The translations under genes were made by a program, and so were the position numbers. A stretch of DNA of 64,000 bases from positions 23,284,611 through 23,348,610 of the forward strand of contig NC_023754.2 of NCBI RefSeq assembly GCF_000499845.2, written 5' to 3'. The DNA comes from Phaseolus vulgaris (lineage: Eukaryota; Streptophyta; Magnoliopsida; Fabales; Fabaceae). Within the stretch, counting starts at the first letter, position 1. Every line of letters begins with the position of its first letter. A model generated the notes under the pieces. The model made no database searches and was not told the DNA's origin. It worked only from the letters and a program-made list of their open reading frames with translations. Positions 24,774-35,600 of this stretch are shown here, piece after piece.

Positions 24774-25901
24774 AAGGGTACCTTAAGATGGCAAATTCCC
24801 ACTAAGAATTTCTGCTTTTTTCTTGGCTGCATTTGGGTCCCTTTATTTTCCAGTCTAAGAGTACTATTAAGAAGGCCATTTTCCCAGTGTAACGTCACTA
24901 AAATTCATAAAATATCATGTTTGTATGATAAATAAATGTTAGAGAATAGTATCATCATCTGGGTATGAAACTCAAGCATAAACATATCCGCATATCAATA
25001 ATATCTGTGAACTATTATCTATTACAAATTAGCAGTTAGCTTTATCCAATGTTTCTTGAATCGTAACCTTACTACACGTTCAATCCTTAGTCAGTATCCA
25101 CGAAACCTTGTGGGTTCATATCATATCTACAAGAGCATCCTCGGATGACTGTATTTTTTTTCGAGTAAAAATGATAATAAGAATTTAATACTCAAAGAAT
25201 ATCAGTTGAGACTTGAGAATGTGAACAACCTGCATTAATATATTAATAAATCTTACTCCTAATTTTTTTGACCAATAATAACTATTTTAAAAAAATTCAC
25301 CTCAAATTTATTTATATTTTTGAATTCATGCCTTTTATTGTTTTTATCATTTTATATAATTAATGAAAAAGGGTTTAGTTCCTCAAAATAGGCCTTTAAT
25401 TATTTGTGAATTTTTAGATAAGTCTCCAAATTGCCTTTTTATGTCCTTAATAATGTAAATATCTTTAATCCAATGTTTCAAAAACCATCACAAATGATAT
25501 ATTTTTTAAATAGTTTTAAGCTATGAAGTTCAGACACTTCTCTTAAATGATGTGTCGGTGCCGGATACTCATATCGGACACCGACACTCGTATAATACTT
25601 GTAGGGCAAGTATCCGTGAAGTGTCCAATTCAAAAAACATTTGTTGGATTTCTGACAATTCTAATACAGTTTTATCACAATTTAAAAAAAAAAATACATT
25701 AATTTTCTAAAAACTCAAACTTATTGTAAATTTTTTTATTATGATTATAAAAATAAGAAACAAATCCTTTTGAACCAGTCATGAAAAACATTTTTCTGCT
25801 CCAAAAAATAATCTGCAATACTTGTGCACATTAATCAATCTTTATCGTCAAATATAATTCATAATTATATAATATATAGATCCGTGTTCCCGTATCCTAC
25901 A
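24774..25901. other. 3' flank of GH31 gene and repeat sequence
   Basis: There is no gene here. About 130 bases of 3' UTR follow the stop, then AT-rich sequence. From about 25540 the sequence changes to a pattern rich in GTCGGTGCCGGATACTC and ATCGGACACCGACAC words. This looks like the left arm of an inverted-repeat element that was later split by the Mutator-like element (see findings). Confidence 0.5.
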
Positions 25902-25910
25902 TTTTAGATA
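25902..25910. repeat. Target-site duplication, left copy
   Basis: TTTTAGATA immediately precedes the left inverted repeat and is repeated exactly at 29448-29456. Nine bases is the usual duplication length for Mutator-like transposons. Confidence 0.9.
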
Positions 25911-26274
25911 GGTTTAATTACCTTTTTCGTCCCTATATTTATAGCCAATAGTCAATTTGGAACAGTGGTTTTTAAAAAATTCAATTTGGTCCCTAAGTTT
26001 TTTAAAATGTATTTAAAATGGTCCTTTCGGTTAAATATCACCAAACGGTGTTAAGTGGTGCTTATGTGGCAGACACGTGTAAGTTACGTGGATGATGCTT
26101 ACATTACTTCAGTGAATACTGAATTAGGGTTTAGGTTATTCAAATTGGGGATTTTGAATTTCTGATTTAGGGTTTCTGATATGAGGATTGCTCCCCTAGT
26201 TGGATTCTGTGGTGTGCTTCCCTGCTTCGATTCCATTCGGAGGTGTGCTCCCCTCATTCGATTCTGTGGTGCGA
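25911..26274 (+). repeat. Left terminal inverted repeat of the MULE
   Basis: This matches the reverse complement of 29085-29447, from GGTTTAATTACCTTTTTCG to TTCTGTGGTGCGA, with scattered substitutions and small indels. The two arms diverge abruptly after GCGA at 26274. Confidence 0.92.
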
Positions 26275-26389
26275 GTGAATTCGGAGGTACGATCTTGTGG
26301 TTTGTGATTCGTTCGTGGGTGTAGTTCCGTTTGTGGTGGAAATGTGTGCATATAGATCTGCATCTGTATCATCATGTAGCTGTAACTGA

Positions 26390-26862
26390 ATGGAAGTGCA
26401 ACAACAACAACGATCGAATTCTAGCCATGGTGGTGGGAGTAGGACGACTTTTGTTGCTCCCATTTGCGATTGTGGGGAATTTACGGTTTTGAGAACCGCA
26501 ACAACTCAAAAATTGTGGGAGGCAATTTTGGGGGTGTCCAAAGTATAAGGTGAGATGTATTAAACTATGGCTTATGAAAAAAAAATGCATTGGTATTGAT
26601 TTTTTGCTTATGGTTTTGTCTAATACAGAGTAGGAGTGGCGTAAGCATGAGATGCAATTTTTTTAGATGGTGCAAGTGCATTGAAGACATTGGGGATGAC
26701 AAAGATGGAACTATTGCTAGACAAATAAACAAGATTTGTAGCTTGGAAGCGTTTGAAGATGTCAAGAAAGTGGATAAAGATGTTGTTAGTAGGGTTGTGT
26801 GTTGTTGTAATAAACCTTGCTATGTTGATTATTTTCTTAAAATTCCCTTGAGTGACGTCTGA
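26390..26862 (+). pseudogene. GRF-type zinc-finger gene inside MULE, frameshifted
   Basis: A small two-exon gene carried by the transposon. From the ATG at 26390 the frame reads a Gln/Ser-rich start, then ICDCGEF and VLRTATTQK. One base is then lost in an A-run near 26510, and the next frame gives NCGRQFWGCPKYK followed by a GTGAG donor at about 26550. After an acceptor at about 26630 the second exon continues with FFRWCKCIED and an acidic/basic helix-like tail to a stop at 26860-26862. The spaced C-x-C, C, C pattern and GRQFWGCP are typical of the plant GRF zinc finger, a small nucleic-acid-binding domain. The one-base deletion prevents a full protein. Whether it is host-derived cargo or a normal passenger of this transposon family cannot be told from one copy. 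Confidence 0.7.
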
Positions 26863-27932
26863 ATGTATGTTTTGGTTGGGATTATGATTGAAAGAATTAA
26901 TGTAATATGTATTAGTTTGTTGATTTGATTATGTCTAGTATGTAATATGTATCCTGAGATCTGTATCAATGAAAAAATGAATTTTAGCAAGTGGTTGACA
27001 TAGAAGTTATGTACTATTTTCTTGTTTTGTGGTGCTGCATAATTTTGGGGTTGAATAAGTTGGCATTGTGGAAAATAAGAATGGTGTAACCAAATTAAGA
27101 TGCAGATTCATTCTTGAAATCAGTATCAGAATAAACTAACATGGGTTAGATTTGCTTAGCTTGAACATTAATGTTAAATACTGCATCTAGTATACATCTT
27201 AAGCTTTTACTTTTTTATGAGACAATAAAGTTCAGCTATCCTGTGTCTGAATAAGGTGATATGCATCTCATAATGGTCTAATGGACAATTCCACAATGGT
27301 TGCAGTGAGCGAAGTAAACTTCATAATTGAAACTATGTTGGTTAACTGATTTGCAATTCCCAGGACCAAGGCTGCATTGTAAACTTAAGTTTATTATATG
27401 TAAATGAAACCTGGTTGAAGATTTCACAAAAGTGATGTAAGGGTACATCAAATACATTGGTTGTTTAGAAGATATTTATAGAAAAGATATTCTCAGAAAA
27501 ATTTAAACAACATTTAAAAATGTGCAACCGCTATATAAGTTTTTTCTCCAAGGACTTGAGATCGAAAGGTATTATACAATTGAAATTAAGAATCAAACAG
27601 ATTAGTATCATGAACAATTAAGAACTCTGATTTGGACAACACAACAAGAAAATTCAGAACAAGCAGAGGCCAATCTCATCAAAGACTAAATAAATGAAGG
27701 AAAATTGTGATGTTATAATAATATAAAGGTAAAGTATGTAAAAGTAATACAAAAGATATGTAATACATTAGAAGATAAAGCACAAACAAATTTTCTTCAC
27801 TAATGAGTCCATAAGAGCTACCACAGTTTGGTCCTATAATAATTGTTTTTCAAAATACATATGTTTAGAAATGAGTGAGTTCCAAAAACATTCATGGCTT
27901 CCAAAAGCGGTCTTTGATGGACTGTAACTTAA
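26863..27932. other. MULE interior, nothing recognised
   Basis: No transposase, gene or clear repeat is seen between the zinc-finger relic and the tandem duplication. All frames are closed by frequent stops. Confidence 0.6.
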
Positions 27933-28401
27933 GCTGATCTTGTTGTCCTTCGAGCTGCCTGAGATGACCCTGGTATTCAAACTGTATGCAAACTGTACGC
28001 AAATTGTTTTACACTCTTCTGCCTACATGATATTCAAACTATACGCTAATGTATTTTATACAATAATAATCTTCTGCATATATCTAGAACAAAGAAGACA
28101 ATCTCAATTTAAATAATGCTTGCTTTAGACAAAGATTTTAGTTTCCAGCTTTAACTCAGTTTCTGAAATATTGCAGTTGATCTTGTGGTCCTTCGAGCTG
28201 CCTGAGATGACCCTGGTATTCAAACTGTACGCAAATTGTTTTACACTCCTACATGGTATTCAAACTGTACGCTAATGTATTTTATACAATAATAACCTTC
28301 TGCATATATTTAGAACAAAGAATACAATCTCAATTTAAATAATGCTTGCTTTGGACAAAGATTTTAGTTTCCAGCTTTAACTCAGTTTCTGAAATATTGC
28401 A
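27933..28401. repeat. Tandem duplication inside the MULE
   Basis: Two adjacent copies, 27933-28175 and 28176-28401, run from TGATCTTGT and CCTTCGAGCTGCC to CAGTTTCTGAAATATTGCA. They are about 95% identical except for a small deletion in the second. The duplication is noncoding. Confidence 0.9.
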
Positions 28402-29084
28402 AGCAAAACCAGGAGCATTAATTCTAGATAAACGAAATGATTATAGGAAGGGATTGATAGAGAAGCATGGAAGTAGCGGTGTGGACGACTCTTTCAGATA
28501 CAAGCACCTAACATTCTGCTAGCCAAGAGGAATTGTATTGCAATGAAATTAGATAAACTCCACAAAACTACCTACATCACTTTAAAGGCTGAGCCAATGC
28601 AGAAACTGCACACCACATATGTAACTGAAGCCCCTTCCAAATTGAATCTGCATAATTTTGAACCCCAACATCACAAAATCATCTGCACATGGATAAAGAG
28701 CTGCACGAATAGAACAAGTTCTGTTTCACACATTAGCAGCTACTATAATCTAAGTAAGCAGCTGAATGATGGACCCTTGAAGTGGAGAAGTATTGTAATC
28801 AATTACAAACCAAACCTATGTTGGACCACACATCACAAAATTATGTCAGAGACCAAATGTTGGACCACACATAAAAAAAATGTTGCACATGGTGGACCCT
28901 ACATCATAAACAACTCACCTACTCTGAAACTAAGTCAAAAATTACTAACCTTATAAAGGAGCAACCACAAAATGACACCACGGTCTGGATCGCAATCGCT
29001 GCCCCTTCACCACCTCTGGACCGCACCACATAATCGCTCCTCCAAATCGACCATGGGAACGCAGCTCACCATCGTAACTGACGA
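28402..29084. other. MULE interior, right part
   Basis: An open frame of 137 codons at 28543-28956 has no recognisable family. TGTTGGACCACACAT words recur at about 28819 and 28858. Nothing here can be assigned a function. Confidence 0.5.
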
Positions 29085-29447
29085 TCGCACCACAGAATCG
29101 AATGAGGGGAGTACACCTCCGAATGGAATCGAAGCAGGGAAGCGCACCACAGAATCCAACCAGGGGAGCAATCCTCGTATCAGAAACCCTAAATCAGAAA
29201 TTCGAAATCCCCAATTTGAATAACCTAAACCCTAATTCAGTATTCATCAAAGTAATGTAAGCACAATCCACGTAACTTACACGTGTCTGTCACATAAGCA
29301 CCACTTAACGCCGTTTGGTGATATTTAACAGAAAGGACCATTTTGAATACATTTTAAAAAACTTAGGGACCAAATTGAATTTTTTAAAACCACGGTACCA
29401 AATTGACTATTGGCTATAAATATAGGGACGAAAAAGATAATTAAACC
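29085..29447 (-). repeat. Right terminal inverted repeat of the MULE
   Basis: The reverse complement of 25911-26274. Its outer end reads AATTAAACC before the right target duplication. Confidence 0.92.
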
Positions 29448-29456
29448 TTTTAGATA
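29448..29456. repeat. Target-site duplication, right copy
   Basis: TTTTAGATA is identical to 25902-25910 and directly abuts the right inverted repeat. Confidence 0.9.
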
Positions 29457-29675
29457 TTATACGTATATTCATATCTGTATCATATCAGTATTCGTCTAAG
29501 TGTGTTATAGCTTTTAAACCATTCAAATAGAGAGAATCTTGAGAGACTGTTTTATTCCTGTGGAAGCCCGGTGGCAAAGAACAGTGGAGGGTTTAAGAGC
29601 AGAAGCGGCTTTGTGGTGTTGAGCTGAGTAGAGTAACCAACTAGGCCAGGTTCTCTCATTCAATTTGCTTCGACC

Positions 29676-32600
29676 ATGTTTTCTCGCACTCGCACCTTTC
29701 CTCTCGTTCCCATCGCTTCCAAATGTATTTACTTCTCTCTCTCTCTTCTCTCTTCTCTCTTTCTTCACTGACCTAACGCTGTTTCTCTTTTGTGATTCCC
29801 AATCAAGTGTGTGCCTCTCCACTCGAAGCTCTCTACTCCACCCACATTGTCGGCGATAAGCCCGTTCTGGTAAGTAATCCATTTTATTCTCATGAATTCA
29901 AATTTCTAAACTATGCCTGCGCCATAGCCACCCACTGTTGTGCCACCAGGTTCGGGATTTTATTCATTCCGCACTCTACCATCCCTTACATGGCTACTTC
30001 TCCCGAAGATCGGGCTCCGTTGGAGTTCTTCCTAATACTATCAAGTTCAATCAGCTTCAAGGTCTCGCTCTATTCATTTCTTCATCTATTTTCGGTTAAT
30101 TGATTTTCGAGAATTAATTAATACTGTTATTAGTTATTATAGAATAAAATGAACTTAATTTTGTTTTACTATGTCTGAAGGAGGGTAAGTAATGTACTTC
30201 ACCCTATTGATAATGGGCTTTTGACAATTTTGGCTGTCGGTTTTACGTCATAATATGGGGAATTAGCTTTTCATTATTCTGCTTTCGGATTGTTTCAGTT
30301 CAGACAGTTTATCTGTTCTCTGGATTAAAGGCAAAACATTGAACTTTTTAAAATTCCCAAACTATTTCAGTTCAAATGCTTGCTATATTTTTAAGAAGTT
30401 GAATAACTCAATTTTACATTGGTTATCAATTTTCCGTGGTTTGTACTAATGCTATCGAGTGATGACTTTTCAGGCCGTAAAGCTTATATGAGATACTTGA
30501 ATAATATTTACAAGCAGAGTGACATATCATGGTTTACACCAGTGGAACTTTTTAAGGTGCCTTCTCGATGTGATTAAGATGTTCTAGTCCTTAATATGTA
30601 GAATAATGACTCGGAAGGTGGTTTTATGGTTCTCAGTTTTGTATGTAGAAATTTTCTATGTTTTTGAATAATTTATTTAATCAAGAATTTATATTTTCCA
30701 TTAACGTTCAATTTTTAAGAGCTATTATTGTTGCCAAGCTCAACCTTCTTGTCAAAAGGGGGCTGCAAAAAGTAGCAATTGATTTCAAGGTTCAATTAGT
30801 GTCTGTTTTGGGGCTGTGAGCATTACCTGCAAATTTGCCGTGTTAAGATGGATGCATTTAGGGAAAGTTCAGTAATAATTGACTAGGCAAGACATCTAAG
30901 TTAAAACTGAAAACAAGAAGAAAAATTAACCTAGGCATCACACGAACAATGGTACTGAAGGACCAAGTCTGAATTAGATTCCCAACAACTACAAAACCCA
31001 CAAGGAAAAATTTGGATGTTGAAAATATAATTACAAAATTCTCTCAACAACCCTCTGTATTGCCTACCCAATTTACTCTACCATTTAAAATTCACCCAAT
31101 TCATGATTGGAATCTAAATGGAAAATCAGGCACATATTGGACATGAAAACTTTGGTATGCAACTTTTCAGAATTTTTGTGATTATTTTTCTTCGGTTTAT
31201 CAATTTATAGTGAAATTAGTTTCTGTTGCTTGAAACAGCTGTAGAATCTTAAATAATAATTTTGTTTCTCTTAATATTTCCAATCATGTATGTCTATGCA
31301 GTGATCTAGCTCTTTTATGTTTATTTTTTTATGTATTTACTTTTGTAGCCTTGGTATGCTCATGCTATCGCTGAAGCCATCATGCGCACTGCAAATTTCT
31401 CTGTTCCTCTAAAAGTAAGTGTTTTGCAATCTTGTTGCATTTGATTTCTGGTCTAGGTTCATCTGGCATTTTCCCCTAATCTAAATTTCTCTCTTCATCC
31501 AGCAGCTGGGCTATATGAGAGCCCTGCATTTGCTGCTATTCAGCACTAAATCACTTATCAGATAATGTTTCACTTCTATATAAGTGTGTTTCATACCTTT
31601 AGATTATCTCAATAAGCCTCATCATATTTTCTTTTGATAATAATGTAGTAAGCATCTTAAGTTTATTTTGTTTACAGAGGTCTGTTACTTTTTACTACTT
31701 CAATCAGTAGTTGATACTATCCTCTAATTTGCAATCAGATATATGAAATTGGTGGTGGATCTGGAACTTGTGCCAAGGGTATAATGGATTACATAATGTT
31801 GAATGCTCCTGCAAAAGTTTATAACAGTATGACTTACACGTACGTGCCTTGATAGTCAATGTAATATATATTTATTATAAAACCAAATTATAGTGCTAGA
31901 CACAGTTTTTAATTCTTATGTTAAGATACTTATATTGTGTGTACCTATATTGTCTGTGTAATTCATATGTTGCATAGTTCTCGCATTAGTAACTTCTATG
32001 TCGGTCAATCTTTACTTTGGGCCTTGTAATAATTTCATTGCAATAATATAAAAGAGGCATGATATAGAAAATTAGAAATTTTAGGAAGCTGTGTCCCTTT
32101 TGATTTTACTTGACTGTATTCCATTCTCAGCTGATTTGGACGGGATGGTTTGGACCAATTCTGGAGGTGCTTTTCTTGTAAATTATAAATTATTTTCAAT
32201 GTCTGATGCACTCAACTGCAATTGTCAAAAATGGTCTGGCCTGGGCCAGACTAGGCTGGGTTATTGAATATTTTGCCTAAAATGTACTGGACCAATGTGG
32301 CCTGGCTTTGATAGGGCTAGATGGGCCATGCTGTTGATAGTTGCCCCCTTGCAGGAATAATGTATATCCACTGAAAAGAAGAGAAATAGTGTGAATGTCT
32401 AATTGAGAGGGTGAAAATAATAAGACTAGGAATAGATTTGTGCGGCGGGCAGTACTTATATTTTGAATTTTTACTACATTTCAAATTATAATGATAATTT
32501 ATAGTTATACATTACAATTTACAAATGTTAAAACGTTAGTGGGGGCAGCTGCCCCCACAGGCACATGTGGATCCATCCCTGAGTAGATTCACTATTTAGT

Positions 32601-35600
32601 AAATTTGTCTTGTGTACCTATCTTTCACTGGAATCATTTGATTCACATCTGAATTACTATCCTGGTTTTTTACCACAGCTCAGTTGAGATTAGTCCTTCA
32701 CTTGCTGAGTTGCAAAGAGAAACTGTTGGTGAAGTGCGTAGCCATATACCAAAGTTCAGGGTAGAATGTCGTGATGCTGCTGACCAGAGTGGATGGGGTA
32801 GACTGCTATTATAATTCTTCTGAGTTACATAAATATTAATGCGGCTTCCAATTCTAAAGTGATTCAGAATCTAAAGATTAAGCTATCCTATAGTTATTGT
32901 ATTGTATAATTGTATTTACTATTATATTATTTAAATGTTTCATTATTATTATTGCTGAGGGTCTGCAAAAGTTAGGATGGCTCCATGTGACCTGGAGGTA
33001 ATGTGTCCAAATATTTGAAACAACCTGTTTACTTGTGAGTAAGATTGTGTACATTTTCCCTTTCCGAATCTTACTTGTGAGTAGGTGTATTTTTTACCGC
33101 CTTCTTTCTTTTTAATAATTTATAACAAAATGACAACAATGGAACAATAAATATGTTTCTTTTATTTTTCCTCCATGAGTGATACAAGGATATTCAGATT
33201 TTTATCTATCATGTCCATTATTTACTTAATTTTCCTATTTCTCTAGAACTCAGGATCCTATTGTTGTATCAATACTTGTGTTGTTAGAAATCTTAATGCT
33301 CAAGGAATGCCTAAAAAATCTTAATGCTTGAGGAATGCCTAAATTGGTCACTTGTTGCTTTATTGTGTCTTTTCAAATGTTTAATTTGTATCCGAGGGTA
33401 TGGACTTCTAATTTTTCTTAGGGTACAATCTTGTGGAGAAGGGGAGGACATAGTGGACATCAATGAGTTGGATGGATGATGGTGCACTTTCAGAGGCTAG
33501 ACAAGCTTTAGATATTTCTGTTAACTCCTGTTGAATTATGGGGTTTTAGGTCTAGAGGGATGACAAGGAGAGTGAGACTTTGGATAACATTGTATTGAGT
33601 ATTCTGATGGTTCTTAAAACCTTGAACACTAATGCTTATTTGTACTAACCACAATCCTAATTTAAAAGGATAAATATCATCAGAGAAGGGAATATTGTAA
33701 CCAATAGTAAGAAATAATAAGGAAATAGGAAACTAAACCAATCCTGAAGAATAATATAAGACATTCTGAGATATGATCAAGATAATACTAAGTGAATATT
33801 TTCGTGTATTTTAATAACACCAACTGGCTGTTCTAGGTTGATATAATTATTATGGTATATGGGCCTCAATTATTTTCCTATCTTGCCCTTGAAAAGTTAA
33901 TTTTCTCAAACTTCCAGCCTCTTATTTTGGATGTGTGATGACTTCTTTGCAGGATAAGTTTATGGAATAATGCTAATATTGTTCCCTTCTTTACAGAGCA
34001 GGTGGAGCTACAACCATGTTGGGTAATAATGCTTGAGGTGTGTTTTATATTGTTTCAATTGTTTTGAACATCTAAAACTTTTTGTGAAATGGTAAAAGAA
34101 GAGTTTCAAATCCTATTGTTTCTGAAGCAAATAATGTATTAGAAAATGGGGGAGAAAGCTCATTTTGTACCTCTAAAACCCTAAACAATGATGTTTTAGG
34201 GGATAAAATTGGTTAGAAGCCTATATCATGGTAGTGTCACTATAGCAAACAAAAAGCCACATTTTGGCTGCATTGGCCACTATTGAAAACTCTACTATTT
34301 GAATTCCATAGCCGCCCATGGTACCTTGCTCTGCTGTTCTGCTATGGTGCTGCTACAGGGCACTATTCTGTGGCTTCAACAAGCATCTGTGATGATTTGT
34401 ATGATGCTCAACTTTAATTGTGCTTTCAAATACTTAAATTAATTTGTAGATGTTGATGAACCTAAAAGTCCCTAATTTGGTGCTGCCAATGTATGGTTCT
34501 GTTTTATTGGGCTGCCTGTAATACAGTGGCTGTTCTACAATTGCTGAACTCTGAACTGCTATTAGTGAAATGGTCAACTACAAGCAATCAGCTATTCAGG
34601 TGTGGCCAGAAGCTGCTTTAATTCATACATGTATGATAATGACCAATATAGGGAACCTACGGAGAGATGATTAGCCTGTTCCCATAGTTCAAGGCCCCAT
34701 TTTACAGTTTTTGGCATTAAAAATTTGTGCTGGTAGTTTTCCTTTAGAAGCTAAGATCTGGAATTTGGCTATCTGCCATTATCAACTCAAACGCATCATA
34801 AATTTTTTGAGTCAATTGTGTGTTTTGCTAAGAATTTTGGTATTCAATGTTGCAGACTAGAAATCTTCTTTTGCTGGTGTTTTCTTCTCATTAATGGTGA
34901 ATTTTTTTTATTATTGTTATTGTTATTTAGATATTTAACAACAATTACTTTACTTTGTGTAGGTACTTGATAATCTTCCACATGATCTTATCTATGCAGA
35001 GAATCAAATTTCCTCATGGATGGAAGTCTGGGTTGAGAAGCAGCATGACCAGTAAGTCTAAGCTTTATGTGTGGATGCTAAATATACTGGTACATATTCC
35101 AGTGCCTCATTGGGAGTAGCTGTTAGAAAATCTGACAAATATCTCATGATATTTTTTTATATATCTTAGAATATTTTAGAATATTCTAGATGATATTTTT
35201 TATTTTATGATTTTTGCTTTCTTATTTTTTATGGGGTTGAGTTAGGCTTAAAGTCCACTTTGTAATATGGTATCAGAGCCATTTCGAGTCTATCCTAGCG
35301 AGTATTTGTGTTGGGCCTATCGTGCCACCCGCTATCGGATCACCCATAATATATAGTCTCACGCACGAGTTGGCAGTCTCGGCGTGAGGGGGGTGTGTTG
35401 GAGATCCCACATCGACTAGAGATTAGAGTCTTTCATTGTATATAAGTGGGTGCAAATCTCAACTCTATGAGCCGGTTTTATGGGGTTGAGTTAGGCTTAA
35501 AGTCCACTTTGTAATATATTTAATCAAGATCTTTGTAATGATAGGTCTAATCATATCATATGAATAGGAATATTATTTCGTATATTTATTTGTATTTGTT

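Larger units (their letters stand above)
25911..29447. mobile_element. Mutator-like element with long TIRs, non-autonomous
   Basis: A 3.5-kb element bounded by about 364-base terminal inverted repeats and a perfect 9-base duplication of TTTTAGATA. The termini begin GGTTTAATTA. No MULE transposase is recognisable inside, so the element is non-autonomous. Its interior carries a damaged GRF zinc-finger gene near the left end and a 230-base tandem duplication near 28000. The TIRs are about 95% identical by eye, and the target duplication is perfect, so the insertion is fairly recent. The right end lies 229 bases before the ATG of the methyltransferase gene. Confidence 0.92.

Noticed and set aside
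26590..26862. Independent 90-codon gene start
   Set aside because: It is better explained as the second exon of the GRF zinc-finger relic, preceded by an acceptor site.
29523..29882. 119-codon frame on the - strand
   Set aside because: It is the complement of exons 1-2 and the CT-rich intron of the methyltransferase gene and has no family resemblance.
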